Shown one piece after another: positions 48,011-59,320 of a stretch of DNA of 64,000 nt (the first letter of the stretch is position 1; every line of letters begins with the position of its first letter). The notes under the pieces were generated by a model. The model was given only the letters and a program-made list of their open reading frames with translations, was not told the DNA's origin and searched no databases. The stretch comes from Tetrastigma voinierianum (taxonomy: Eukaryota > Streptophyta > Magnoliopsida > Vitales > Vitaceae): the NCBI GenBank assembly GCA_016808115.1, contig JAEQBH010000659.1, positions 310,001-374,000 on the forward strand. The letters are read 5' to 3'. The position numbers were made by a program, and so were the translations under genes.

Positions 48011-49483
48011 TGATGGGAGGCAGAATTGTAAAATGTGTAGGCACATTCTGCAGAGAAATGATAATAAGGCGGGATTCATTAAACGAATCAGTCATAAATG
48101 TGAATTAGATAGTCAAAGTGAAATGACTAACGTTGGCGAGTGTAAATGAGATTTTATGTATATGCCATCTACATCGAATTTAATTGTGGATGATTATTGC
48201 ATTGAAAATGTATGTTGTGATATGATAAATGATATGTAAAATGAAAGCATGTGAAAATGAATAACATAGTATATGTGTGTATAAAGGCATTATTTTATAA
48301 ATGCATTTGTTAGAGAAGTCATGATATTATGGTCTTTTGAATTTGTAAGTGGTTATGGGATTGCCTAGAAAGAAGTGTTTTAAGCTTAATTAAAAAAAGT
48401 TTAAAATGGGATAAAACAAACGAGATGTTTGGGAGAAGATAATCGAAAATGTTGGAGTAGCCAGGAGCTCGACTAGGTGTGATGGTCGAGTCGAGGGGAT
48501 TCGGTCGCGACACTTAACAAATAATTTTAATAAAGCGAAACAAATGTTTTGATTGAAAATGTCCCGGAGTAAGCCCAGGAACAGGCTTGGATCCATGGCC
48601 GGTCAGTCGGATTCGAGTCGACACTTTGAAATGAAAATTTAATATAAGCAAAATGTTTTAACGGGCATCCTAGATCATGAAGCGTAATTCTTCAAGGGAG
48701 TTGATTAATGGCCCCGGCTAGTGATAGTGATAAAATTTAATATGTATTGGTATTAGTCGGATTTGACCTTGTATGGGAATTAATATGACTTGATGATTAG
48801 ATTTGCCATTGTAGATGTATAAATTGTTTTGAATATGATACGACATGCCATACATGTAGAAGATCTGAATTGAAACTTGTAAAAGACATGACACATGAAG
48901 TGATACGGCTTAGGTAGAAAATGTTATCTGGAATCTAAAGGATAAAATCTCATGTATAATATGATGAGTTAAGTCACATAACAATAAACCGTTAATTGCA
49001 TAAGGAAAGTAAATGGGATTATTGTTATTGAGTGCGTTCGCATACATAAGTTCTTAAAGCGTATTAAAACTTAGCCACGGGTGTTCAATCCGTGTAGGTG
49101 CGAAGAAGGAGATAAAGAGGACCGGACATTCCACACTAAGCGATGCAGACCCATCTCGAAGATAGGTGCTCACCTGCAGCCACAGGTTCCGCGATCTCTA
49201 ATGTTTGTATTAGATATGTATATGTATATCAATTTGTATAAGAAAATAGGACTTAGCATATGTGTATAGATTTTAATGGATACCACTCCGATGGTAGTCC
49301 CTTTATATATGTAAATGATTTTTGGTTAATACAAAAATTGTTTGTATAACCACAGGTATAAGTTAAGCTCTGAAAAAAAAAAAAAAAAAAAAAGTAAAGA
49401 GTCCCAGTATATGGTTTCGCACCCCGAAACCGGTTCGGATTCGCCAATCGGGTAGGACCAGGAATCGGGGCGTGACATAGGAG

Positions 49484-50766
49484 CGGAAATGGCTTGAGCA
49501 GGTACATATGGGGAGATCACAGGGAGACCCAGGTGACTCTGGATCTGCATGAGGATGGCCTGATTCTATGCGAGTATGGCACTAGTCTGAGCCATGGCAG
49601 CCTCGGGTGCGGAATCATCCTCTACTGTCGTGAGAATTTGCATAGGCGTCGCGAATGATCTTGATGTAGAGGAGAATGTCGCGGGATTGCATCCTGTGAT
49701 GGTCGAAAGTCCGGGTGGAAATAGTGATATCTTTGCGGAAGTGGTGCGGAGAGCTCGGCCTTGCGTCTGTAGAAGCGGTATTGGGGCCGGGGGGCCTATA
49801 AAGGCGGAAGGCCGGCGGGTGTTGCGATGCCCAGGCCCGGAGGGAAGTCACCGGAGCCCGAGGGTGCCGGGCACGAGGCTCCCAGTATGCTCCACTGGAG
49901 GGGGCTGCTCCTCAGCAGGAATATCAATAGCTGGCTGGTCCTCGGTTGGGTCCGAAGGCGGAAGGTGAAAAGATCGGGGCATAAGGCGCCCGCCGTCGTA
50001 TGAGATAACCTCGCGATCCGACGGCAGCTCAGTAGGAGCTCGTCGAGGAATCAGATATGCTCGAGCACACGGCATAGAGTCTGAGAATAAGAAGGGCATG
50101 GACTGTCGAGGTAGACTCTGCGATGGACCTTGTCCTCGAAATGGAACAAGGAAGTCATAATAAACAAGCTCATTGAAGTGAACGGAAGCCACTTGAGGTC
50201 TGATATAGGGGGGGCACAGATGCTTCCTCTCACATACGAGCCCATATGTTGGAGCGGGAAAAGATTAGACCACAGAATGTGATCTCGACATCTGTGACGG
50301 ATTTGCCTCTGCAGGCAGTCGTCTCGGCGATAGTGTCCCGGAGAGAAGGCCCGACCATCTCCTGGGCGAGGATGGGTACTTGCCTATAAGCGGTCGAGTT
50401 GGCGAGGATCACTGGCAGATTGAATGTAGCGGCGATGTACGAGGGCCATGGTATCCACGAATGGAAGACGTTGATGGAGAAATGAGAGAAGCGTCAGGAG
50501 TTGGACTCGTTTGGATGTCATCGTGTGAGAGTACAGAACTCGATGACCACCCGAGTAGAAAAACCGACGGGGTGTCGTAAAAACGACTCAGGGGAGTACC
50601 TACACACTATGAGCATCGAATCTCGAGACTCACAGTGCTGTAGGATGAAAGATCATAATAAACCTCATCATGCAGTCCCTCTCACTACAATCAACATTCC
50701 TTGGAATAGGGTTCTGATTGGAAAAGTGATCGCGGATGATGGAAGGCGGGGGCCAGTGCAGGAGAG
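49484..50766 (-). pseudogene. Element I ORF2, central piece
   Basis: Minus-strand blocks include EITFCGLIFSRSNIWARM near 50,230-50,290, VASVHFNELVYYDFLVPF near 50,140-50,190, then CARAYLIPRRAPTELPS near 50,015-50,070 and a Pro/Glu-rich tail with EEQPPPVEHTGSLVPG near 49,865-49,920. It ends in LGLPVISPYVPAQ at the H insertion. This fits the internal and C-terminal part of the proline-rich extra ORF of Athila-like elements. Function unknown. Plus-strand frames here are antisense. Confidence 0.55.
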
Positions 50767-52339
50767 TGTAACGCCCCAAAATACCTAGAATTTTTATAAT
50801 AATTTTTGTGTATATATATTACAGGTATAGAGTTGAAACCAAACTTGGGTTTTTCCGAGAAAATTGATAAATTGACAAATTGTGAAATGTAAATTTAAAG
50901 TGTGAGCATATGATTGATTATTATATGCTAAATTGAGAAATTGATTGAACCCGGAACTAGACCCAAGTGAAAAGGGGAAAATGTGGAAATTTGTAAAATG
51001 AGGACCTAAGGGTCAAATGATATCTTAAATGCTAATATGAAATAAATGACAAATGATAAGGAATGTAAATTAAAAAGTTAGAATGTCAAAAATGGAAAGT
51101 GGATTTATTGGGTAGCTAAACAAGGCCTTATAAGGAATAAGTGATTTAAGAGCAAAAAGGAAAAATGAGAAATGAGAAGAAAAAGTGTAGGCCAAAAACA
51201 TGGCCTTACATAAAGAAATTTAAAGACCAAAATGTGGTCTTAGGGCTTGCTGAAGAGCAAATCCGTTTGAGGAGAAGGAATGAGAAAAAGGGAAAAAGCT
51301 AGGAGTTTGGCAAAGTCAGCTTTGGTGAGCTGTTTCCCAATTCTTGCTCCCTAAGAGATCAAACAACATGGAAGAGGAGATTTGAAGAGATAAAGTGAAA
51401 ATCAAACCTGCTTCCTCATTTGCAGTTTTGATTTTGAGAAAAAACCTGACACATAGGAAAATGGATTTTTATTGAGTCTAAACCACTTTTGGAGTTGTTT
51501 TGGGTAGATTACATGGTGGATTTTTGATATGGGACGAATTGAAGAAGATTGGTGGATGAAAAATGAGTGAAAATGCCAAAAATTGAACATTTCTAGGCAA
51601 AACCAGTAAAGTTGTACCGATCTGAGGTTGGTATGCTGAAGTACGGGGATCGCAGTGGGTGGCATGTATCGGTGCAGGTCAAGGTGTCTTGATCTGGTTG
51701 TGCGATGGAGTAGCTTTGTATCTGAGTCTGAATCAGGAGTGTATCGGTATAGGTTCGTGACCCCATATTTTGCATATTTTAATGTCGTTAAAGTCATTAG
51801 GTATTACCGATGTTTAGGAATGCAGAAATGAATAATGGGGGTTGAATAAAGAATAAAAATAAGTGAAAACGATATCGAACCGGCTTTGCCTCGCGAATGT
51901 CGTTTAATGTGATTATTTTCTTAACCATTAAAGTGAAGAATTTGTATTTGACTAGGTGCGGGTGAAGACGACAACTTTACCTAGGATTGATATCGAAAAA
52001 AGAAAGGAATCGAAGGAAATTGGACATTTCCTTGACCCTCTGTCTCCATTTCAAGCGTTTTGGTAGTATACCAAATAAATTTGAAATTATATTACGAAAG
52101 TGCATATGGATTTGAAAATGTGATATTTGAAATGTTTGCGAAATGTTTGTTCTTGTTCCCTATTTGTTCTCAGTTCGTTCTCTATTTGTGAAATATACAC
52201 ATATATCGAATTGAATCATTAGTATTTGAATTTGAATTTGAATCATTAGTATTTGAAATGCTTGTCAAATATCTGCATGTATGTGTGTATTTGAATTATA
52301 AGTGAATTTATTGCATAAAAGTAAATTGATTTGAAATGT

Positions 52340-52640
52340 AATATTGAATGATCGACATGATGTGATTCACCGATTGAATTCGTCATGAAGGTAATGACCA
52401 ACATGGCGGGATTCACCAACTGAATTTGTCATGAAGGTAACCGTAATTTGGATGTGGAATCACATTACCTGCGAATGACAAAACGGGGCCGAGTTCACCA
52501 ATGAATGCATCGTGAATGTCGATTTTTATAGCCATATGTGAAATGGTAATATTGAATGTGAAACCAAATTGCTACTGAATAATAGCGGGGCCAGGATTCA
52601 CAGTAGGAATCTATTCATTGAATGTATCGACTCTTTAGCT
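52340..52640. repeat. Degenerate 'gattcaccaattgaattcgt' repeats in L
   Basis: Four or more diverged units containing 'ggcgggattcaccaactgaa' and 'cgtcatgaaggtaa'. Similar units occur in H near 47,220-47,340 and 48,068-48,100, supporting kinship of the two LTRs. Confidence 0.6.
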
Positions 52641-53924
52641 ATATATGAAATCACAAATCGAAAAGTGAAAAGATATAAAAGTGTATTTGTATAATTATCT
52701 TTACATTACCACGACAATTGTTCAAAGGCATTATGTTGATAAATGCATGATATATATATATTGAACTGAAATGGAATAGAGAGCGTATCGAAATACTAAA
52801 GCGTAGAAAATCTTGTATTTATGATGCAGTCTGAAGTGAAAGATATAGAGAAAGCAAGACCCGAGATCGAGCTGAGTCATAGGAAGAGTGCAGTATGCTC
52901 CGTCATATGCATTCACCCCATTTCTTTCGAACATTGATATTTTGCAAAACAATTTGAACTCTTGATTCGTGCCACAGTAGGGTGATCGAAATCAACAAAA
53001 TTTGTATCCTAAATTCCTCCCTCTTTGTCGTAGCAAAGCTCTTCCAACGGTATAGTGGTCTAAGTCGAACACAGGGATGGGTTTTCTTCATACAAATGAT
53101 TTAAGTGAAGTCAAAAATGGTGAATTTGGTTTGGATTTTAAGGCTTGGTAAGCGGGGGGAGTTGATGGTTTGCAAGCGAAAATAAAATGAAGAAAAATAA
53201 GAAAAGAACTCCTTGAAGCATTGTGCTCTTGTTTCGGTCTAATATGGCGAGAGGTCCCGGGTTCATTTCCTCGCGTTGGGGAGGATGACATAAAGTCATC
53301 TCCAGAACCGGATCTTCATTTAACTTTAAAAACTAAACCCTAATAAATTTCCATTTGATAGAAAGCATTTATTTAGCATTTATGGTTCCTATAGTGAAAA
53401 TCTATCACCTTGACCCATCCTACAATGACTCGTAAAGGGCAACTAATAAATCTTAGTGGATCTAATAATAAGCATCATGAACCTAAAAGGTACAGTATTG
53501 ATCAGAGGATGCATCGAAAGTGAAAATATAACCCACTTAACCTACCTTAGTGAAACAAGTAAGTAAGCTAATGGATATCAGTGTATCTAAAGCTAAGAAT
53601 ACACTGAACCTAAACTTGGCAAGTAGTGAAAGTACATAAAAAGCTTTAAACACAGGTTGAAAATTTGGGAACCAAAATGTCAAAACCTGCTGCGTGAAAA
53701 TAGGGGAACCACCCGGCTGACCTCGGATCTTGCTTGGCGGCCTTCGCTTCAAGGAGGGAAGGGTTTAGCCAACCATCCTCCGAGTTATCATCCTCGGAGG
53801 TGTTTAGCTGCCGAAAAATAGAAAAATGAAAGAAAGGGACGAAGAAGCGGGAAACGGGAGGTTGAAAGCTTCTCCAAGGAAGTTATTGATGAAGTGATTG
53901 ATTGTTACAAACCTTGACTCTTAG

Positions 53925-53932
53925 CTTATATA
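53925..53932 (-). promoter_or_regulatory. TATA box of solo LTR G
   Basis: TATATAAG on the minus strand, in the same relative place as in D. Confidence 0.5.
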
Positions 53933-54047
53933 TGGCTCGAATGAGGAGATTACAAAAACAAACCAAAACAAAAGCTATTACAAGGAATTGAAAAGGAGAA
54001 AAACCAAAAGCGGTCGTTTGGATAAAAAACGAGAGACGGAGACAATT

Positions 54048-54129
54048 TTCGCTATCATAGCGAATCGATCCTCATGAAAAATTGAAAATTTCTCTATGCC
54101 CAGTAATTTTCGCTATGATAGCGAAAATT
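54048..54129. repeat. Inverted repeats TTTCGCTAT / ATAGCGAAA
   Basis: Two close copies. At 54,105-54,129 arms AATTTTCGCTAT and ATAGCGAAAATT pair perfectly around a single G. At 54,048-54,064 the arms are TTCGCTAT and ATAGCGAA around a C. Related motifs occur in every LTR of the family. Confidence 0.85.
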
Positions 54130-54774
54130 CCAACGTAGCGAAATTTGGGCACTGTTCATCACTGTTCCATTGCTTCTTGTGGCTACTATTCCCACTGCTC
54201 TATTCCATTTCTTCTAGCTTTGATATTCTTCATTCCTGGCTTGTTGAAATTGATAGAAAACCATATGAAATTGATGGAAATCAACCCGACTTTGTTATGA
54301 TTGGATTGACACGACGATTTGGCTTCCAATTCCTGTAAAAACTACAAAAACAGCCCTGGAATGTGATCAGAAGAATAGTAGGGAACCGAACATGTCAATT
54401 GGGTTATAACAATTGGTATACAGCGCTCGAAACTGGTAAAAATAGGATTCTAAAATCTGGCACTTTTGGGCACTAATCAACTACGAACTTCTATTTTGTA
54501 AATGCGTTTTGATAAATGTAAATTTTATGGAGTCATGCTGGGTATAATGTTTACATGGCAGGCTTGCCTATAGCAGAAATGCTTCCGCGTAATTAAAAGT
54601 CTAAAATGGAATAACACAAACAAAATGTTTTGATAAGATAATTGAAAATGTCGAGATGCTTAAGACTCCGGCTTGGATCCATGGCCCCAGGTTAGTCGGG
54701 TTCGAGGTCAGCGACCTTTTGAAAACAAAAATTTAATAAAGCGATAGCTAAATGGTTGATTAATGGCTTGGTTG

Positions 54775-55345
54775 CGGGTGTCCTCGGGCTTCGGTTCGGA
54801 TCCTCAACTGGTCTGGTCGAGTACCAGGGGTCATTCTGGGGGCTCCGCGGGGGCCACGATGGGGTGCTTGGCCTTGGCACGGGAGCTAGAGCTGGAGGAC
54901 TCTCCTAGGCCCGAGGTCCGGGCCCTCTTAGACTGTGGGGCCCTCCGGGATGGCCTAGGATGTGGTGGAGAGGGTGGAGTGGGGCCCAGACAGTGTGGTG
55001 TCTCCAGTTGGGGGTGTAGCGGCCCAGGGATCTGGGTAGATTGTGCGGAGGAGGAACCTCTGGCGGCAGCCCCCCGAGGGGCCGGCCGGGGGGCGGTAAT
55101 TTGGGAGACGCGTCGGTGGGCGGGAGCCGTTGGGGTTCAGGCAGTCCGTGGGGAGGAGGACGGCACACACCGGAAAGCGCGAGGCCTCAAATGGATCTTT
55201 CACCATGCTAGTGCAGAGAAGGAGAGTGGAGAGGGGGGTGGCAAAAATGGCCTTAAATGCCTATTAAATGGTTGGTTCAAAAAGAAAGGAAAATTAATGG
55301 CGGGCACTAGGAAACGGGGTTTGCCGGCGGACGGAAGATGAAAGG
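54775..55345 (-). pseudogene. Element I ORF2, N-terminal piece
   Basis: A GC-rich, proline-rich region on the minus strand (for example PPTRLPNYRPPAGPSGG near 55,100-55,150 and PPPHNLPRS near 55,020-55,050). Its composition fits the basic/proline-rich N-terminus of the Athila extra ORF. The exact start is not clear. Element L truncates it on the low-coordinate side. A plus-strand open frame of 192 codons across it (54,763-55,341) is probably the antisense of this GC-rich stretch. Confidence 0.45.
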
Positions 55346-55667
55346 AGGCAAGAGATGAGCAGTGCGACTGCCGAATTTTTCGCGAGCCTGAAACCCATCT
55401 GCGAAAATTCGTAACACAGAATTTCGAGGGCGAGAAAAGAACACCCTAGCCTTTGCAACACTTGCAAAACAGAAGACTAAAAATTGTGAGAAAACAAACT
55501 TGTAAATGAGAAAAATGTTTGAAAAGAAAAAGGGGCAAAAATCAAGGGAATCAAGAAAATCTCTAAAAACAAGAACTGAAAGTAAAGAAACCAAAATTTC
55601 AACAACAAAATTTTAGGGGCTTCTGAGATACTACAGAAGCCATTTCCTGTAAGACTGTTTTTAGCAA
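55346..55667 (-). other. Intron-like spacer between pol and ORF2 in I
   Basis: On the minus strand, T-rich, with 'ttttgttgttgaaattttgg' and a 'tgtgttacgaattttcgcag' end near 55,395. D has a similar stretch at 33,815-33,963 also ending in 'gcag'. It may be a spliced leader for an ORF2 mRNA; this is inference. Confidence 0.4.
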
Positions 55668-56665
55668 TCATGGAGGGTCAAGGAGGGGGATCTCCTCCTT
55701 GTCAGTTGAGTGTTGCACTGCATATGGCTTCAACCTTTGCCCATTAACCTTGAATACTCTGTAGTCTTTGGGATTGAACAAGTCCACTGATCCAATGGGA
55801 TAGACCTCCTGGATGGTGAATGGGCCAGTCCATCTTGATTTAAGCTTGCTCGAAAAGAGGTGGAGCTTGGAGTCGTAGAGTAACACTTGAATATTCCTTG
55901 TTTAAAATGTTTCGCGAGCTATTAGTTGATCGATACCACCTCTTTGACTTATCTTTTGCAATTTTTGAGTTGAAGTAGGCATCATTCCTGATTCTTCTAG
56001 CTTCGTTGATATCAAGGAGCCTATTGAGTTCCGACTACGTCCGCTATCCGAGTTCAATTTCTTCGTACCCACCATGCCTTATACTCGATCTCACGAGGCG
56101 GGTAACATGCTTTACAATAAACTAGGCGATAAGGAGACATGCCTAGAGGTATCTTATGGTGATACGTATGCCCTAGAGTCAATGGCTTGAGAGACCAATC
56201 CTTTTGGTTAGAGTTCACCACTTTCATCAGTATTGTCTTGATCTCTTTATTGGCTAAGCAACACGGCCATTGGTGAGGTGGTATGGGGTGCATTCACTTT
56301 ATGTGACACCGTACTTAGTGAGGAAGACTCTCAAGGTTTGTTGCAGAAATGCGAACCTCCATCACTAATTATGGCTCTGGGGACCCAAAATTTGGAGAAT
56401 ATATTCTCCTTCAAGAATTTCGATTACCACCACATGAAGTGCGCTTTCTGCCGAGAGGCATGACCCACTTGGACATAGTCGACTCGGTAAAATGTAGAGG
56501 TATCAGGGAGAAAGGGAATGGTCCCATGTCTGATCCCCCATACGTCGAAAAGATCAACTACTAAAATCGGGTTTAAAGGCATCATGTGACGGCGAGAAAT
56601 CTTCCCCAACCTTTGGCATTGTCTCATTCCCTGCACATGGTATGGGCATCCTTGAAAAGAGAGGG
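55668..56665 (-). pseudogene. Element I integrase
   Basis: On the minus strand the zinc-binding tail reads CQRLGKISRRHMMPLN near 56,585-56,625, followed at once by the core start ILVVDLFDVWGI with the first catalytic Asp. Near 56,090-56,250, VVNSNQKDWSLK, then IPLGMSPYRLVYCKACYPPR, equals the family's GMSPYRLVYGKACHLPVE. The C-terminal domain at 55,668-55,886 reads LYDSKLHLF, KSRWTGPF and VFKVNGQRLKPY and stops after LLDPP. The stretch around 56,290-56,560 is decayed; the remainder is among the best preserved coding DNA in the window. Confidence 0.86.
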
Positions 56666-57059
56666 CCAGTGGAATCTAGACTGCAACACCTTCCTGGCAG
56701 TTTTCTAGGAAGCAAGATGGCCTCCTCATGCATTCTCATGGCAGTGGCTGATTATTCCCTGTTGCTCTGCTTCAGGCACACACCTCCTGATTATCTGATC
56801 AATACAGTATTTGTACAAGAAGGGTTCTTCCCAATAATAGGATTGAATTTTTGTGAAGAAGAATTTCTTGTCTTGTGCTTTCTAATCTGTTGGTGTAACC
56901 TGCAGTAGCGTAATTTGCAATGTGGAGCATACGGGGTGCCTTCTTAACGAGGCGGTGACTCCTTTAGGAACTCATCATTGATTAGAGGGTTGTGAGTGTT
57001 GTATGTGATTGTTAATCTCGATAGGTGATCGGCTTGACAACATTTTCCACACAGCACAT

Positions 57060-57360
57060 CCTGATTACAAGTTGAACTCTTGCAGCAGGAGAACCCATCT
57101 GATAAGCCTAGCCTTGGCATTTTGTTTGGTGAGCAGGTATTTCAAGGCTGAATGATCTGTGAATATTATTATGTTCAACCCAACCAAATAAGCTCGAAAT
57201 TTGTCTAAGGCATAGACAAACCTTCAGCTCCTTTTCTGTGGTTGTGTAATTCCTCTGTGCCTCATTCAGTGTCTTGCTCGCATAATAGACCACATAAGGC
57301 TTTCCTCCTTCCCTTTGTTCGAGAACTGCTCCAATGGCGGGATTAAACATTCAGCATCAC
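57060..57360 (-). pseudogene. Element I RNase H
   Basis: The minus strand at 57,108-57,350 reads AVLEQREGGKPYVVYYASKT then LNEAQRNYTTTEKEL, an exact style match for the start of Athila RNase H. In other frames the KALEYLLTKQNAKARLIRW-type sequence continues to about 57,060. The region 56,665-57,060 between integrase and RNase H has no clear blocks. Confidence 0.82.
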
Positions 57361-57369
57361 TAGAGAGTA

Positions 57370-58270
57370 ACTACCGGGTTGGGGGCTCCAGCTATTAGTG
57401 TAATTAGTCAAAAAGGCTTTAAAGCTCCTTTACAAGCTCTTTTGATCTACATCCCAAAATAAATTTGGCATCTTTTTCCAACGAGTTTGCTGGGAAGCGG
57501 CAATTTTTGAGAAGTCCGTATAGACCTCTGTAGAGACCACACGCATTCCCCCGAAATTGCCTCCGCAGTCTTGGCAATTTATGGGAGAAGCGATTTGGAA
57601 ATTAAGTCAATTTTTCCTTATAAACTTCAATTCTTTTTTTCTGAAATAATATGCCCCGGTACAATTCCCTGACTTACCATAAAATGACATTTTCCCGATT
57701 CGATACTAGGTTTTTTCTCCTATGCACCTATCACGGGACCGGTTTCAGGTTGATTAGGCATTCTTGACCTCCCTCCATAGGCCCATGTAATGTCATCCAT
57801 GTAAACCTTCATAATGCGCTTTGCAAATCAGCGAAAATATTGAGCATACATGTTGAAATGTAGCGGGGGCATTGAGCCAAAGGGCAGTCTCTGTATGCAT
57901 ATGTGCGAATGGGCATGCTGAAATTGGTCTTTTCTGGTCTTATAGCAATTTCAATTTGAAGTATCTGGAGCCATCCGGGGAAACATTAGAAGGGTTGACC
58001 ATAAATCCTCTCAAGAAACTGATCCATGAAGGGTAGAGGGAAGTGATCCTTCTTGGTCACTTCATTTAGCCTTCTATAATCAATACATACCCTCCAACCC
58101 GTGGTAAGGTGGGTGGGCATCTCCTCTCCTTTTTCGTTATGCACCGTGGTTACCCCCGATTTCTTAGGCACCACCTGGGTTGGACTCACCCAAGTGCTAT
58201 CTGATATGGGGTAGATGATACCAGCCTGCAGCAATTTTAGGACTTCTGCCCTAACCACTTCTTGCATATG
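57370..58270 (-). pseudogene. Element I reverse transcriptase
   Basis: The minus strand at 57,986-58,267 reads VRAEVLKLLQAGIIYPISDS, then WVSPTQVVPKKSGVTTV, then GWRVCIDYRRLNEVTKKDHF followed by PLPFMDQFLERI. All are standard Athila RT blocks in one frame. Toward lower coordinates the fingers/palm blocks become frame-shifted. A VYMDDITWAYG-like stretch (minus, near 57,780-57,810) keeps the catalytic Asp pair. Confidence 0.85.
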
Positions 58271-58422
58271 TGGGTTTAGTCTTCACTATGGTACTTATCT
58301 TGACTTTGCCTCCTCCTACAGGTAGTGTCTTGATGAAGTGAGCAAGAATCAGTCTACCTCCCCGGTCCAGTCAATCTTCCACCTGGGGCTTGCTTGTTCT
58401 CCATTGAGGATGTGCTGCGGGG

Positions 58423-59320
58423 CTACCTTCTGTGAAGTGCCGGCAGGGATGAAATGACAACTGGACACTGCTCCTGCTCTTCCAAATAGGCATATTTCAA
58501 CTCCACAGGCAAAGGTTTAAGCTCCAATTTCTGGGGCTCACTTGTTCCTTCCTTAATCATCAAAGGAAAAATTTCTTGTTTCTTTCTCCAGTGACCCTGG
58601 ACAAGTTTCATGTCCTGTGCTTCCTACTGCCCTTTTGAATACTCAGCCAATTCTTCAGTTAGCACATCCACCGCATCCCTATATTTGATCGGCTTGTTCC
58701 TCGAGGATTGTGTCAATGATGCAAACTTCTTCTAGACCATCTTCCATTAGCAGCATGTGCTTTTTACTCAAGTGGAAGATGTTAAGTTCTAGGGTCATGT
58801 TTCCGAAGGTGAGTTGCATAACACCATTTCGGAAGTTGATAATCACATTGGAAGTGGCCAAAAATGGTCTCCCCAAGATGATAGGTACATAATTGACCCC
58901 TACTAACTGGCGGATTTGCATTGTCAAAAGTACAACCAAAATCTATTGGATAGTAGGAATTTGTCCACTTCTATTGACATCTTACACTGTCCTTTGGTAT
59001 CTTGATTGATCTATCTGCAAGAGACAGTGTGATGGAGGTGGGCTTTAGTTCTCCTAACCCAGAGCTGCTTGTACATCGAATAGGGGAGGAGATTCACACT
59101 TGCACCCAAGTCTAGCAGTGCCTTTTCCACACAAGTGCCTCCAATATTAACCGAGATGGTTCGACAACCCGGATTTTTATACTTCATTGGAGTCTTGCAT
59201 TGGATGATAGCACTGACTTGTTCAATCAGGAAGGCCTTCTTGTCAACATTCAACCCTCTTTTCCTTTGTACACAGTCACTGGCAAATTTTTGCATAGGTG
59301 GGGACTTGTTTGATCATGTC
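58423..59320 (-). pseudogene. Element I protease and protease-RT linker
   Basis: The active-site block reads ALLDLGASVNLLPYSMY near 59,070-59,120, preceded by NPGCRTISVNIGG. Next come VPIILGRPFLATSNVI and LELNIFHLSKKHMLLMED at 58,679-58,939. The linker at 58,423-58,611 reads LELKPLPVELKYAYLEEQEQ and CPVVISS. All are typical of Athila-like elements. The DLGAS motif in place of DSGAT is normal for this clade. Frames shift between the three blocks. Confidence 0.85.

Larger units (their letters stand above)
45230..49483 (+). mobile_element. Solo LTR H (45,235-49,478) with AGGAG target duplication
   Basis: A single 4.24 kb LTR with no internal region. It opens ATGTGACATCG and ends CGGGGCGTGACAT. 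It is flanked by AGGAG on both sides (45,230-45,234 and 49,479-49,483), a perfect 5-bp duplication. It interrupts ORF2 of element I. Part of its sequence (46,040-46,700) is distantly related to the B LTR, for example 'aactttagtttggatgatcc' and 'tagaggaataagaatata'. It contains two tandem-repeat regions and an A run at 49,373-49,393. Confidence 0.83.
52963..54479 (-). mobile_element. Solo LTR G of the I/D family
   Basis: On the plus strand it starts TGATTCGTGCC and ends GGGCACTAATCA; on the minus strand it reads TGATTAGTGCCC, like I and D. Its length is 1,517 bp, equal to the D LTR. Flanks ACTCT and ACTAC are a near-match for a 5-bp duplication. L sequence continues on both sides. It carries a minus-strand TATATAAG (53,925-53,932) and clear inverted repeats at 54,048-54,129. 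Confidence 0.8.
50767..54770 (+). mobile_element. LTR L, truncated at its 3' end, carrying solo LTR G
   Basis: It opens TGTAACGCCCCAAAATACC, a classical chromovirus LTR start, inside ORF2 of element I. It is related to H: 54,601-54,770 matches 48,390-48,720 ('ggcttggatccatggcc', 'ttgattaatggc'). It lacks the 'gggcgtgaca' end and no target duplication is visible, so its 3' end was deleted, perhaps with some ORF2. It is interrupted at 52,963-54,479. Confidence 0.65.

Noticed and set aside
49594..49968. 124-codon plus-strand frame
   Set aside because: Antisense to ORF2 of element I, where the minus strand carries the family-like proline-rich sequence.
54763..55341. 192-codon plus-strand open frame, GC-rich, Gly/Arg-rich
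   Set aside because: It lies antisense to the proline-rich N-terminus of element I's ORF2; a GC-rich region lacks stops on both strands by chance. No recognisable domain.
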